The notes beneath the pieces were generated by a model. The model made no database searches and had not been told where the DNA came from. It saw only the letters and a program-made list of their open reading frames with translations. From contig NZ_CM001466.1 in assembly GCF_000231055.2 (NCBI RefSeq), positions 1,768,898-1,832,897 of the forward strand: 64,000 bases of DNA, in the 5' to 3' direction. The number at the start of each line of letters is the position of its first letter. Position 1 is the stretch's first letter. Positions 7,545 through 16,266 of this stretch are shown piece after piece. Both the position numbers and the translations under genes were made by a program. This stretch comes from Saccharomonospora azurea NA-128. Lineage in GTDB: Bacteria; Actinomycetota; Actinomycetes; Mycobacteriales; Pseudonocardiaceae.

Positions 7545-7748
7545 TCAGAGCGCGCGCACTCCCGTGGCCTGCGGGCCCTTGTTGCCCTGCCCAACGGTGA
7601 AGGAGACGCGCTGGCCGTCCTCCAGGCTGCGGAAGCCGCGGCCGTCGATCTCGCTGTAGTGCACGAAGACGTCGGCGCTCCCGTCATCGGGGGCGATGAA
7701 GCCGAAGCCCTTCTCGCTGTTGAACCACTTCACGGTTCCCTCGGTCAT
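7545..7748 (-). CDS. Cold-shock-domain protein, 67 aa
   Basis: Complete single cold-shock domain: [18 protein letters not shown] (RNP1 KGFGFI) and VFVHYSEI (RNP2 VFVH). It ends at the usual length of 67 residues. CspA-type proteins are small cytoplasmic nucleic-acid chaperones that bind single-stranded RNA/DNA. A GGAG stretch precedes the ATG. The upstream gap (about 266 bp) leaves room for a long 5' leader, usual for csp genes. It is probably transcribed with the small Arg-rich gene downstream. Confidence 0.95.
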   Translation of the reverse strand: MTEGTVKWFNSEKGFGFIAPDDGSADVFVHYSEIDGRGFRSLEDGQRVSFTVGQGNKGPQATGVRAL

Positions 7749-8014
7749 GTTGTCTCCTTCGTGAGAGGGTGTCGGCGGCCACACCGTGCGACCACCGCAC
7801 AGCCGCGGGGTCGAGCCAGCCACCGTTCCCACTGTCGCGAGGAGACGTGACACGCCCGCACCGATCTTTCGCGGACGTGCAAAACACGAACACGCAAAAC
7901 CTGCGACTGCCCAGGACAACGTCCTGGTGTACCGGTTCATTCCCGGGTACGCGACCACCCTACCGGACCCGATTCCGTCGTGGCGGTCGGCGGCCGCCCC
8001 GGCGCGGTGAGCGG

Positions 8015-9262
8015 TCAGTTCGACGTCGACGCTTGCTCGGTCCGCTCCGTCCGCAACGTGCCCGAGGGGTCGAAGCCGTAGACCGCGTACATCGCCTTAC
8101 CCGGCTCACCGCGCTCCACGAAGTCGAGCGGCCCACTGACACCGTCGTAGTCGATGTCGGTGCCCTGATCGAGCAGGCGCTTGCACTCGGCGAACGATCC
8201 GCACTTCTCACCGCCCGTCGTGACCCGGCCGACCTCGGCGGCGAACACGATCGGATCGTCGGTCTGCGCGGCCTGTGCCGCGAGCGCCACGACCGTCACG
8301 CAGTCGAACACCTGGGCGCCGTACTGCAGGTCCACCAGGTCGGGCGCGAACTTCCGGAGGCGCTCGGCGTACTCGTCGTCCGCGACGGCCGGGGCCGTGC
8401 CCTTCATACCCGCGAGCACTCCGGGATCGTCCGGCGACACCTCCGAGGCCAGCTCGGCCCGCCGCAGTCCGTCGGCACCGTAGACGTCGACCTGCTGCGG
8501 ACCGACGCCCGCACCGATCATCGCTCGGAGCAACGCGGCACCCTCGTCGAACGAGGCGAGGACGACGGCATCGACGTCGGCGTCCCTGAGCTGCCGCGCG
8601 AGCCGGTCGAAGTCCTTGGTGCCCGGCTCGTAGGTCTCCCCCAGCACGACGCCGGCTCCGGCGGCCTTCAGCTCCTTCGACGTCGCGTCCAGCAGTCCTG
8701 TGCCGTAGTCGTCTCCCCGGGCGACGATCCCGACCCGCTCGTTGTCGTCCTCCGTGACCAGCTTGCTCAGCACTTTCGCCTGCAGGGTGTCGTCCGGCGC
8801 GGTCCGGAAATACAGGCCGCTGTCGGGGTGATCGCGCAGCGCCGACGCCGTGTTGGAGCCCGAACACTGCAGGACTCCCGCCCCGGTCACGCTGTCGATG
8901 ACGGACAGCGACGCCTCCGAGGCCGAGGCGCCGATCACGGCGTCGACTCCGAGGGACAGCACGCGGTCGGCCGCCTGGGCCGCGGACCTGGCCGTGCCGC
9001 CCTCGTCGGCGCCCACGACCTCGGGGATCGGCTGCGTGAGCACGCCACCGGCGTCGTTGATGTCCTCGACGGCCAGCCTGACCGACTCGATCTGGGCGGG
9101 CCCGAAGGCGGCCAGCGGCCCCGTCTCCGGCAGCACGTAGCCGAGGTTCAGCACCCCGTCGCCGCCGTCGTCACTGCGGGGCACCTCGCCGCCCCCGCAC
9201 GCGGCGAGCACCAGAGCAGCGGCACTCGCCACGATCGCCGACCGCCACGCTGACGCTCGCAT
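8015..9262 (-). CDS. Amino-acid/branched-chain-type ABC transporter substrate-binding lipoprotein, 415 aa
   Basis: A lipoprotein signal peptide with lipobox LAAC (Cys about 22) is followed by a type-1 periplasmic-binding fold of the LivJ family ([60 protein letters not shown]). Such proteins bind amino acids or related small ligands outside the membrane and feed LivHMGF-type permeases. No permease or ATPase gene is nearby, so it is an orphan binding protein that either partners distant genes or acts as a sensor. The ligand cannot be told from sequence. Divergent from the small membrane gene at 9500, with a 237-bp intergenic region. Confidence 0.85.
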   Translation of the reverse strand: MRASAWRSAIVASAAALVLAACGGGEVPRSDDGGDGVLNLGYVLPETGPLAAFGPAQIESVRLAVEDINDAGGVLTQPIPEVVGADEGGTARSAAQAADRVLSLGVDAVIGASASEASLSVIDSVTGAGVLQCSGSNTASALRDHPDSGLYFRTAPDDTLQAKVLSKLVTEDDNERVGIVARGDDYGTGLLDATSKELKAAGAGVVLGETYEPGTKDFDRLARQLRDADVDAVVLASFDEGAALLRAMIGAGVGPQQVDVYGADGLRRAELASEVSPDDPGVLAGMKGTAPAVADDEYAERLRKFAPDLVDLQYGAQVFDCVTVVALAAQAAQTDDPIVFAAEVGRVTTGGEKCGSFAECKRLLDQGTDIDYDGVSGPLDFVERGEPGKAMYAVYGFDPSGTLRTERTEQASTSN

Positions 9263-9499
9263 CGAGGAGCCTCCTTCGTCGGGTTGGCCCGCCCGGTCCG
9301 ACGCCGACTGCTGTGCGCGTCACCGGACGACCGTGGGATGACAACACCGTAGATCCTGTGCGTGATCCGCGAACAACGGCGCGTCGCCCGCGGCATCGAA
9401 GGAACCCGGCGGAAACCGCCTCCCCATGGCTTGCCTTCGACGTCGCCGACTTGAAGTATAGGAACGCCACACGCTGCGTGACGTGACGGAAGGTGACGC

Positions 9500-9682
9500 A
9501 TGGTCGGACGGCGCCTGCTCCGTTGGCCGGACCGATGGGCCGACTGGTTCGAGAAACGCGGCGTCTACGTGCCGGGGGAGGACAACCGTGTCGTGGACCC
9601 CTGGCGCGACTGGGGCTGGCTGATCGTGTTGTGGCTCGCGGGGCTCGCGGTTTTCATCCTGGTGTTCGCCATCGCCGTCTGA
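9500..9682 (+). CDS. Small single-pass membrane protein, 60 aa
   Basis: ATG at 9500 with SD GGAAGG about 8 nt upstream. The N-terminal 40 residues are Arg/Trp/Asp rich (RRLLRWPDRWADWFEKRGVY), followed by a single hydrophobic helix (WLIVLWLAGLAVFILVFAIA) that ends the protein. It is a conserved-looking actinobacterial small membrane protein with no assigned function. The clear SD and membrane helix support the call. Confidence 0.7.
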   Translation: MVGRRLLRWPDRWADWFEKRGVYVPGEDNRVVDPWRDWGWLIVLWLAGLAVFILVFAIAV

Positions 9683-9900
9683 GCGGGCGCCACGCTGCCG
9701 GTTCGCCCTCGACGCGGTGACCGTTCTCACCCCACCGTGGCCACCGCATCACGGCGAGGACACGAGCGGGCTCCGACTCCGCCTCAACCCGCCTTCCTGG
9801 GTGGCCTGCCCGGATCTCGATCGCCAGAGTGGACGGGGGCGAGAAGTGACGCGCCCGAACGGAGCAACCCCGCCCCGCGATCGGACCAAGGAGCCAGGCT

Positions 9901-10449
9901 GTGTCTACGGCGAGAGCAGTCACCGCGGCGATAGCCGCGTTCGCGCTGACCGCGTGTGGCACCTCCACAGCCGGGGACCACTCGGAAGCGGTCCCGACTC
10001 CGCCGCCCACCAGCGTCTCGACCACGCAGTCGTCGACGTCCGCCACCTCGTCGGTCAGGTCACTGCAGTTCGGGTCCGAACACCGGTTCCCGTCCGGCCT
10101 GGTGGTCACCGTCGCCTCACCGAGCGTCTTCGAACCCAGCGAGAGCGCCTATCCGCGGACCGACCGCGCCGCGGCCTTCGGCATCACGCTGTACAACGAG
10201 GGGCAGAAGCCCTACCGGATCTCCGACCTGTCGGCGCACGCGACCATCGACGGCGACGAACTGAAGCAGGTGCAGGACATCCCCCGCGGCTACAACGGCG
10301 TCGTCGGCGCCGATCGTGACCTCGTGGCGGGCGACTCGATGAAGATGACCCTCGCGTTCGCGCTGCCGGACGAGCCGGCCACGATCGAGCTGACTCTGCG
10401 CCCGGATTCGACCAAGACGACCAAGGTGGTGTTCGTCGGGCGGGCGTGA
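9901..10449 (+). CDS. Putative lipoprotein with immunoglobulin-like (DUF4352-type) domain, 182 aa
   Basis: GTG start at 9901 after an AAGGAG SD. A signal peptide ends in the lipobox LTACG (Cys about 19), and a Ser/Thr/Pro-rich linker runs to about residue 50. The mature domain (VVTVASPSVFEPSESA, AFGITLYNEGQKPYRISDLS, SMKMTLAFALPDEPATIELTL) has the alternating beta pattern of DUF4352-like extracellular Ig domains. It is probably anchored on the outer face of the membrane. The function is unknown. It precedes bcp by 21 bp, but bcp seems to have its own promoter. Confidence 0.8.
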   Translation: MSTARAVTAAIAAFALTACGTSTAGDHSEAVPTPPPTSVSTTQSSTSATSSVRSLQFGSEHRFPSGLVVTVASPSVFEPSESAYPRTDRAAAFGITLYNEGQKPYRISDLSAHATIDGDELKQVQDIPRGYNGVVGADRDLVAGDSMKMTLAFALPDEPATIELTLRPDSTKTTKVVFVGRA

Positions 10450-10470
10450 CCCGCGGGCTACGCTCGGGCC

Positions 10471-10950
10471 ATGACCGACCGCAACCGTCTCTCCCCCGGT
10501 GATTCGGCCCCCGACTTCACACTGCCGGACAGCGCGGGCAACACCGTGTCGCTGTCCGACTTCCGTGGCCAGTCCGTGGTGGTGTACTTCTACCCGGCCG
10601 CGGGCACGCCGGGCTGCACCAAACAGGCCTGCGACTTCCGCGACAACCTCGCCCAGCTGAACGACGCCGGATACCAGGTGTTGGGCATCTCGCCGGACAA
10701 GCCGGAGAAGCTCGCGACGTTCGTCGAGAACGAGAAGCTGACGTTCCCGCTGCTCGCCGACCCGGACAAGACCGTGCTCACCGAGTGGGGCGCGTTCGGC
10801 GAGAAGAAGAACTACGGACGCATCGTGCAGGGCGTGATCCGCTCGACCTTCGTCGTGGACCCCGAGGGCACCATCGCGGTGGCGCAGTACAACGTCCGCG
10901 CCACGGGCCACGTCGCCAAGCTGCTGAGGGACCTGAAGCTGGCGTCCTAG
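10471..10950 (+). CDS. bcp: Thioredoxin-dependent thiol peroxidase (Bcp/PrxQ family), 159 aa
   Basis: Atypical 2-Cys peroxiredoxin. The active-site segment AAGTPGCTKQACDFRD carries peroxidatic Cys49 and resolving Cys54 in the C-x4-C spacing of Bcp. The supporting PrxQ pattern is FTLPDSAGN ... VVVYFYPA ... GISPDKPEKL. It reduces hydrogen peroxide and organic hydroperoxides in the cytoplasm with thioredoxin as donor. A TACGCT -10 box (10459-10464) 6 nt before the ATG and the lack of an SD suggest a leaderless transcript. A 21-bp repeat array begins 5 bp after the stop. Confidence 0.95.
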   Translation: MTDRNRLSPGDSAPDFTLPDSAGNTVSLSDFRGQSVVVYFYPAAGTPGCTKQACDFRDNLAQLNDAGYQVLGISPDKPEKLATFVENEKLTFPLLADPDKTVLTEWGAFGEKKNYGRIVQGVIRSTFVVDPEGTIAVAQYNVRATGHVAKLLRDLKLAS

Positions 10951-10954
10951 GCAG

Positions 10955-11017
10955 CGTGTCCGCGCTTCCCGAACGCGTGTCCGCAGTCGGCGTACGTGTG
11001 TCTGCGGTTCCCGGACA
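10955..11017. repeat. 21-bp intergenic repeat, three tandem units (locus 1)
   Basis: Three adjacent 21-bp units lie at 10955-10975, 10976-10996 and 10997-11017. Each begins (C/T)GTGTC(C/T)GC. The first two end in (A/T)ACG and the third ends GGACA followed by CGG. It sits between the convergent ends of bcp and rdgB. The same unit, in the same threefold arrangement, recurs at 25363 and a degenerate form at 48393. Possible roles (terminator, binding site, transcribed hairpin) are inference. Confidence 0.8.
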
Positions 11018-11043
11018 CGGTTCGGCTCTCGCGCGAGGGTCCG

Positions 11044-11655
11044 CTACGTCTGAGCCAACCCACGCAGGTGCGGCACGAGGGCTCGCAGTGCCTGGCCTCG
11101 GTGGGAGGCGGCGTCCTTCTCCTGCGGCGCCAACTCCGCCGAGGTCCGGCTCTCGCCGTCGGGCACGAAGATCGGGTCGTAGCCGAAACCGTTGGTACCG
11201 CGGGGCTCGCGAACGAGGGACCCGCGCCACTCCCGCCGCAGCACGACGGGCTCGGCCCCCGGCACCACGAGCGCGACGGCACACGCGAACGCCGCGCCCC
11301 TGCGCTCGTCCGGGACGTCGGCGAGCTGCCCGAGCACCAACCGGAGGTTGGCGTCGTCGTCGCCGTGGACGCCCGCCCACCGCGCCGACAGCACGCCCGG
11401 CATCCCGTTCAGCGCGTCCACGGTCAGCCCGGAGTCGTCGGCCACCGCCGCGAGCCCGGTGGCGTCGGCCGCGTCCCGCGCCTTCGCCAGCGCGTTCTCC
11501 TCGAACGTCGCCCCCGTCTCGGGTGCTTCGTCGAACGGCTCGACGTCGGCCAGCCCGACGACCTCCAGTCCCGCCACGCCGGCGTCGGCGAGGATGCGCC
11601 GCAGCTCGTCGAGCTTCTTGGCGTTGCGGGTGGCCAGCAACACCCGCGTGGTCAC
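11044..11655 (-). CDS. rdgB: Non-canonical purine NTP pyrophosphatase (RdgB/HAM1), 203 aa
   Basis: Family signatures: [20 protein letters not shown] (substrate loop, T/S-x-N-x-K-x-x-E), [15 protein letters not shown], and [12 protein letters not shown] with the metal-binding acidic residues, then [14 protein letters not shown]. It hydrolyses dITP, ITP and XTP to monophosphates and keeps deaminated purines out of DNA and RNA. GTG start at 11655 overlaps the rph stop by 4 bp (GTGA), so the two are translationally coupled, as in the mycobacterial Rv1340-Rv1341 pair. Confidence 0.95.
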   Translation of the reverse strand: MTTRVLLATRNAKKLDELRRILADAGVAGLEVVGLADVEPFDEAPETGATFEENALAKARDAADATGLAAVADDSGLTVDALNGMPGVLSARWAGVHGDDDANLRLVLGQLADVPDERRGAAFACAVALVVPGAEPVVLRREWRGSLVREPRGTNGFGYDPIFVPDGESRTSAELAPQEKDAASHRGQALRALVPHLRGLAQT

Positions 11656-12428
11656 TTCGACCCCTTCTTCTTCGCGGGCGGCGGTTCCGGCAGCTCAGCG
11701 GGATACGGGGCCGCGAGCGCTTCGGCCTGGATTCGCGTGAGTTCCGCGCACCCCGCCTGCGCGAGGTCGAGCATCTTGTCCAGAGTGGACCGGGTGAACG
11801 TGGCGCCCTCGCCGGTGCCCTGCACCTCGATGAGCGTGCCCGCGTCGGTGGCGACGACGTTCATGTCCACCTCGGCCCGCGAGTCCTCCTCGTAGGGCAG
11901 GTCGAGCCGCACCCGGCCGTCCACGACGCCCACGCTGACCGCCGACACGGCCGCAGACAACGGCTGCGGGTCGGCCAGGCGCCCCGCGGCACCGAGCCAG
12001 GTGATGGCGTCGGCCAGGGCCACGTAGCCGCCCGTGATCGCGGCCGTGCGCGTGCCGCCGTCGGCCTGGATCACGTCACAGTCGATGACGATCGTGTTCT
12101 CCCCCAACGCGGCGAGGTCGATGCACGAGCGCAGCGAGCGCCCGATCAGCCTGCTGATCTCGTGGGTCCGTCCACCGACACGACCCTTGATCGACTCGCG
12201 GTCGCTGCGCGTGTGCGTGGCGGACGGGAGCATGGCGTACTCGGCCGTCACCCAACCCAGTCCGGAGCCGGCCCGCCACCGGGGCACTCCCTCGGTGACG
12301 CTGGCGGCGCACAACACCCTCGTGTCGCCGAACTCGACGAGCACCGAGCCCGCCGGCCATTGCTGGACACCGCGGGTGATGCGCACCTCGCGGAGCTGGT
12401 CGTCGTTCCTGCCGTCTTCTCGCACCAC
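11652..12428 (-). CDS. rph: Ribonuclease PH, 258 aa
   Basis: Phosphorolytic 3'-5' exoribonuclease that trims tRNA 3' ends. Visible signatures: [52 protein letters not shown], and [20 protein letters not shown]. The GTG at 12426-12428 was chosen because a TAGGCT -10 box (complement of 12436-12441) lies 7 nt upstream with no SD. It gives the usual RNase PH length; the upstream in-frame GTG would add 7 residues. In M. tuberculosis rph follows the Rv1339 gene directly; here three plus-strand genes intervene and rph has its own divergent promoter. Confidence 0.93.
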   Translation of the reverse strand: MVREDGRNDDQLREVRITRGVQQWPAGSVLVEFGDTRVLCAASVTEGVPRWRAGSGLGWVTAEYAMLPSATHTRSDRESIKGRVGGRTHEISRLIGRSLRSCIDLAALGENTIVIDCDVIQADGGTRTAAITGGYVALADAITWLGAAGRLADPQPLSAAVSAVSVGVVDGRVRLDLPYEEDSRAEVDMNVVATDAGTLIEVQGTGEGATFTRSTLDKMLDLAQAGCAELTRIQAEALAAPYPAELPEPPPAKKKGSK

Positions 12429-12572
12429 GCCTGGCAGCCTAGTGACCACACCCGAACGGCGGGTGACACGGGCATGACCTCGCCGTGGAACCCTCCGCCC
12501 GTCGGTGCGCAGCGCGAGAGCTTTCCGCGAAAGTGGGGCACGGGGGGTCGATGCGGTCTAAGGTCGCTCCGC

Positions 12573-13205
12573 GTGACCGACACCACCTCCCACCTGAGCA
12601 CGACAGCTCACGCCTACGACGCCGTCGCCGTGCAGTACGCGGAATTCGCCCGGACCGGACTCGACGACTTCCCCCTCGACCGCGGGATGTTCGCGGCCTT
12701 CGCCGAGTGCACGCCGTCCACGGGACCGGTGGCCGACGTCGGGTGCGGCCCCGGTTACGTCGCCGCACACCTGCGGGAGCTGGGGCTGGACGTCTTCGGC
12801 GTCGACCTCTCGCCGGCCATGATCGAGATCGCGCGCGAGCGGTACCCGCACCTGCGGTTCGAGGTCGGTTCGATGGACGCGCTGGCCGTGCCCGACGGCA
12901 GCCTGGGCGGGGTCGTGTCCGAGTACTCCCTCATCCACGTCCCGCCGCACGAGGTGCCGTCCTACCTCGCCGAGTTCCGGCGCGTGGTGGCGCGCGGCGG
13001 CACGCTGCTGCTGGCCTTCTTCGAGGCCGAGGGCGGGCCCGTGACCCCGTTCGACCACAAGGTGGTGACGGCCTATCGCTGGCCGATCGACGACCTCGCC
13101 GCCCTGGCCGCCGACGCCGGGTTCGACGAGATCGGCCGGATGCTGCGCGAGCCCCACGCCGACGAACGGTTCCGCCGAGGTCGACTCCTGTTGCGAGCCC
13201 GCTGA
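12573..13205 (+). CDS. Class I SAM-dependent methyltransferase, 210 aa
   Basis: GTG at 12573 with TAAGGT (12559-12564) 8 nt upstream, so probably leaderless. Motif I VADVGCGPGYVA, acidic motif II VFGVDLSPAMIEIAR, motif III-like VVSEYSLIHVPP, and post-motif RVVARGGTLLLAFF mark the Rossmann SAM-binding fold of the ubiquinone/menaquinone-type (Methyltransf_11/25) group. The acceptor substrate is unknown. It is the first gene of a plus-strand three-gene block inserted between rph and the Rv1339-type gene, and may act with the monooxygenase 78 bp downstream. Confidence 0.88.
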   Translation: MTDTTSHLSTTAHAYDAVAVQYAEFARTGLDDFPLDRGMFAAFAECTPSTGPVADVGCGPGYVAAHLRELGLDVFGVDLSPAMIEIARERYPHLRFEVGSMDALAVPDGSLGGVVSEYSLIHVPPHEVPSYLAEFRRVVARGGTLLLAFFEAEGGPVTPFDHKVVTAYRWPIDDLAALAADAGFDEIGRMLREPHADERFRRGRLLLRAR

Positions 13206-13245
13206 CCCGCACCGGTCGCGCTCGCGATCGGCCCGGTGCTATTTT

Positions 13246-13269
13246 CTATACGCAACCGTTCACGTATAG
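13246..13269. promoter_or_regulatory. Operator-like inverted repeat upstream of the monooxygenase-TetR operon
   Basis: CTATACG (13246-13252) and CGTATAG (13263-13269) form perfect 7-bp arms separated by 10 nt, ending 14 bp before the monooxygenase start. AT-rich arms in a 70% GC background and a TetR-family gene at the end of the operon make this the likely TetR operator and promoter region. The repeat is visible; binding is inferred. Confidence 0.55.
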
Positions 13270-13283
13270 GAATTGAGGCGGTC

Positions 13284-14801
13284 GTGGAACGGAACCCGGA
13301 CGTCCTGGTCGTGGGCGCGGGCCCGACCGGCCTGGCGGTCGCGTGCGCGCTCGCCGCGCAGGGCGTGGCCGTGCGCGTGGTCGACCGTGCGGACGGACCG
13401 GCCGCCACGTCCCGCGCGAACATCCTCCACGCCCGCGGGGTGGAGGTCCTTCGACGCCTCGGCGCGCTCGGCGACCTCCCGGAGCGGTCGCTCGCTCCCC
13501 AGGGGATCCGCATGCACGCGGGCTCCCGGCCGATCGCCACGATGCGCTTCACCCCGGACGATGCTGACGTCCAGGCGTTGTTCGTGTCGCAGGCCATGGT
13601 GGAACGACGGCTGCGCGACCGCCTCGCCGAACTCGACGTGCGGGTGGAGTGGGGTGTGGCCTGCACCGGCGTGACGCAGACCGGCGACGGCGTCACGGTC
13701 GAGTCGTCCGACGGTGCGCGTACGACGGCGGGCTGGGTCGTCGGCTGCGACGGCGCGCACAGCTCGGTGCGCTCGGCCGCCGGGATCGCCTTTCCCGGCG
13801 TGCCCGTCGTGGAGCAGTTCCTGCTGGCCGACGTCCACGCGGACTGGGCGCGGGACCGGAGCACCTCCTCGGGCTTCTTCCACCCGGACGGGCTCCTGCT
13901 GGCCATGCCGATGCCCGACCCGCACACCCGCACCGACGGGGGCGACCTGTGGCGGCTCATGGCCGAGGTCCCCGCCCTGGACCGCCGGATCGATGCCGGG
14001 GAGATCGTCGCGCGCTTCGCCGACCTCGTCCCGGCGCGGACGGGTGACCGCGACCTGCGCATCCGCGACGCGGTGTGGACGTCGGTGTTCCGCATTCACC
14101 GGCGGCTCGCGGAGCACTACCGCCGTGGCCGGGTCCTTCTCGCGGGCGACGCCGCCCACGTGCACAGCCCGATCGGCGGGCAGGGCATGAACACCGGCCT
14201 CGGCGACGCCGAGAACCTCGCGTGGAAACTGGCGCTCGTCGTCCACGGCAGAGCCGAGCAGACCTTGCTGGACACCTACGCGGCTGAACGGCGTCCGCCG
14301 GCGTCCGACGTGCTGCGCTACACGACGGCCAACACCCGCCTGTTGGTGGCCGACAGCGCGGTCGGCACCTTCCTCAGAGACCGCATCGTGGTCCCGCTCC
14401 TCGACTCGCCCCGCGTGCAGCGTGCGGCGACCCGGAAGGCATCGCAGCTGTGGGTCACCTACCGGCGCGGCCCGCTCGGCGGCCGAGGGCCCGCTCCACG
14501 CCCCGGCGACCGCGTGCCCGACCGGACCTGCCTGCGTGCCGACTCCGGCCCGGTCCGCCTGCACAGCGCACTCAACCCGGCCTGGGTGCTCCTCACCCCT
14601 CCCGGGACCACGACGGCGGACTCGCTCGTCCGCACCGCACGCGACCGTCTCGGGCCCGAGGTGAGCGGACTCACCGATCCCACCGCGACAGGGCCTGCCC
14701 TGCTGATCCGGCCGGACGCTCACCTCGCGTGGCGAGGTGACACACCCGACGCGTTGCACCGATGGTTCGGCGACGTCCTGCACGCCAGGATCGCCGCATG
14801 A
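13284..14801 (+). CDS. FAD-dependent aromatic-ring monooxygenase (PheA/TfdB-type), 505 aa
   Basis: The GTG at 13284 (SD GAGGCG) starts the protein directly at the FAD fold, ERNPDVLVVGAGPTGLAVA (GxGxxG). The DG motif is VGCDGAHSSVRSAAG, and the second FAD motif is VLLAGDAAHVHSPIGGQGMN followed by DAENLAWKLALV. This is the class A flavoprotein hydroxylase pattern. Such enzymes hydroxylate aromatic substrates with NAD(P)H and O2, in catabolism, antibiotic tailoring or antibiotic inactivation. The C-terminal about 130 residues correspond to the thioredoxin-like domain of phenol hydroxylases. The stop overlaps the TetR start (ATGA), so the pair is an autoregulated unit. The substrate is unknown. 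Confidence 0.9.
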   Translation: MERNPDVLVVGAGPTGLAVACALAAQGVAVRVVDRADGPAATSRANILHARGVEVLRRLGALGDLPERSLAPQGIRMHAGSRPIATMRFTPDDADVQALFVSQAMVERRLRDRLAELDVRVEWGVACTGVTQTGDGVTVESSDGARTTAGWVVGCDGAHSSVRSAAGIAFPGVPVVEQFLLADVHADWARDRSTSSGFFHPDGLLLAMPMPDPHTRTDGGDLWRLMAEVPALDRRIDAGEIVARFADLVPARTGDRDLRIRDAVWTSVFRIHRRLAEHYRRGRVLLAGDAAHVHSPIGGQGMNTGLGDAENLAWKLALVVHGRAEQTLLDTYAAERRPPASDVLRYTTANTRLLVADSAVGTFLRDRIVVPLLDSPRVQRAATRKASQLWVTYRRGPLGGRGPAPRPGDRVPDRTCLRADSGPVRLHSALNPAWVLLTPPGTTTADSLVRTARDRLGPEVSGLTDPTATGPALLIRPDAHLAWRGDTPDALHRWFGDVLHARIAA

Positions 14802-15469
14802 CCGACAGCACGACCCGCCGTGTCGGGCCGGGACGGCCCCGGGATCCCCGCGCCGACACCGCGATCCTGACCGCGGCCGTGGAGCTGCTCATCGAACGCG
14901 GTATCGCCCAGACCAGCATGGAAGGCATCGCGCGGCGCGCGGGCGTGGCGAAGGTGACCGTCTACAAGCGCTGGTCGTCGAAGGAGGAACTCCTCGCCGA
15001 GGCGATCGAGGCGGCACGCGAGGACATCCCGGCGATCGACGAGCAGGAGTGGAACCTCCCTCTGCCCGACCTCGTCGAGGCGATGCTGCCACGGTGGGGC
15101 GAGGCGCTCGCGAACCCGCGGTACCGGGCGCTCACCGCCCGCCTGGTCGGCGCGGGCCCCGACCATCCCGAGCTGTTGTCCGCGTACTGGCACCACCATG
15201 TCGCCCCTCGCCGCGAGCGGGCGAAAGCCGTGCTCCGCCACGCGCAGGACGTCGGTGCCCTCTCCCCGGACGCCGACCTCGACCTCCTCATCGACATGCT
15301 GATGGGCGCCATGATCCACCGCTTGGCGCTCGAACCGGACGAGTCGAGCGAGCCCGACTCCACCGCTCATGCCGACTACGTGCGGCGGCTGCTCCGGCAG
15401 GCCGGACTCTCGATCGGCGGCGGGGGCGGCGGCCGGAAGTCGGGTCGGAGTTCGAATCAGAGGTCGTAG
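14798..15469 (+). CDS. TetR-family transcriptional regulator, 223 aa
   Basis: ATG at 14798 overlaps the upstream stop by 4 bp. After a basic N-terminal arm (RRVGPGRPRDPRAD), residues about 20-65 form the TetR helix-turn-helix (AAVELLIERGIAQTSMEGIA, GVAKVTVYKRWSSKEELLAE). The rest is the helical ligand-binding domain, ending in a Gly-rich tail. It probably represses the monooxygenase operon through the inverted repeat at 13246-13269 and responds to a small molecule handled by the enzyme (inference). Its last 13 bp overlap the convergent hydrolase gene. Confidence 0.92.
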   Translation: MTDSTTRRVGPGRPRDPRADTAILTAAVELLIERGIAQTSMEGIARRAGVAKVTVYKRWSSKEELLAEAIEAAREDIPAIDEQEWNLPLPDLVEAMLPRWGEALANPRYRALTARLVGAGPDHPELLSAYWHHHVAPRRERAKAVLRHAQDVGALSPDADLDLLIDMLMGAMIHRLALEPDESSEPDSTAHADYVRRLLRQAGLSIGGGGGGRKSGRSSNQRS

Positions 15470-16236
15470 ACGGCGCCCTGCGCGACGCGCTCGACGGGAC
15501 CGTCGAACACGGCCCGCGCCTCGGCCAGGATGGCGTCACCGTCCGCCCACGGCGGCAGGTGGGTGAGCAGTAGCCGTCCCACTCCCGCGCGGGCGGCCAG
15601 CGCACCCGCCTGCGTCCCGGACAGGTGCAGCGCCTCGGGACGATCGGGGCCGTCGGTCCAGCTCGCCTCGCTGAGCAGCACGTCGACGCCGTCGGCGAGC
15701 TCGTCCAGCTCGGGACAGGGGCCGGTGTCTCCCGTGTAGGCGAGGGTGACGTCGCCGTGCGTGATGCGGACCCCGAACGACTCCGTCGGGTGGGCCACGG
15801 GTACCGGCGTCACCGTGAACGGGCCGAGCCTGCGCGGCTCCCGGCTCAGGGTGTGGAAGTCGAACACGTCGGACAGGTCGGTGTCGCGGCGCTCGGCCTC
15901 GTGCGGCGCGTAGGCGTTGGCGAGCCGGCCCGGCGCCTCCGACGGCGCGTGGACGCCCAGCCTGCGCTGCCGCGGGTCGTAGGGCGGTGCCGGATGGTAG
16001 CGGCGCAGCACGGTGAGCGCGCTGAAGTCCGCGCAGTGGTCGGGATGCAGGTGCGACAACACCAGCGCGTCCAGCTCGAACGGATCGCAGACCGTCTGCA
16101 GCTGCGCGAGTGTGCCGTTTCCGAGGTCCAGCCCCAGCCGGAAGCCCTCGGCCTCCACGAGGTAGCCGGACGCGGCCGCGTCGGGGCCGGGGATGCTGCC
16201 GCAACAGCCGAGGATCGTCAGTCGCACGATCAACAC
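15457..16236 (-). CDS. MBL-fold metallo-hydrolase, Rv1339/atypical cAMP phosphodiesterase type, 259 aa
   Basis: Metallo-beta-lactamase fold with the metal motif SHLHPDHCADF, later histidines VAHPTES and LTHLPP, and aspartate TGDTG. The Gly-rich N-terminus LTILGCCGSIPGP and GYLVEAEGFRLGLDLGNGT is typical of the RNase Z-like/phosphodiesterase branch. Gene order (murI-this-rph) matches M. tuberculosis Rv1338-Rv1339-Rv1340, where Rv1339 is an atypical cyclic-nucleotide phosphodiesterase. That function is transferred by synteny and motifs. The start may instead be the GTG three codons in. It lies 30 bp after murI, in the same operon. Confidence 0.85.
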   Translation of the reverse strand: MLIVRLTILGCCGSIPGPDAAASGYLVEAEGFRLGLDLGNGTLAQLQTVCDPFELDALVLSHLHPDHCADFSALTVLRRYHPAPPYDPRQRRLGVHAPSEAPGRLANAYAPHEAERRDTDLSDVFDFHTLSREPRRLGPFTVTPVPVAHPTESFGVRITHGDVTLAYTGDTGPCPELDELADGVDVLLSEASWTDGPDRPEALHLSGTQAGALAARAGVGRLLLTHLPPWADGDAILAEARAVFDGPVERVAQGAVYDL

Positions 16237-16266
16237 CTTGCCACGAGCGGAAGCGCCGTGCCCTCC

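Noticed and set aside
8015-9262. Complete branched-chain amino-acid transporter locus
   Set aside because: Only the binding protein is present; no permease or ATPase genes occur on either side.
13260-14783. 507-codon minus-strand frame
   Set aside because: Antisense to the FAD monooxygenase, which has complete catalytic motifs.
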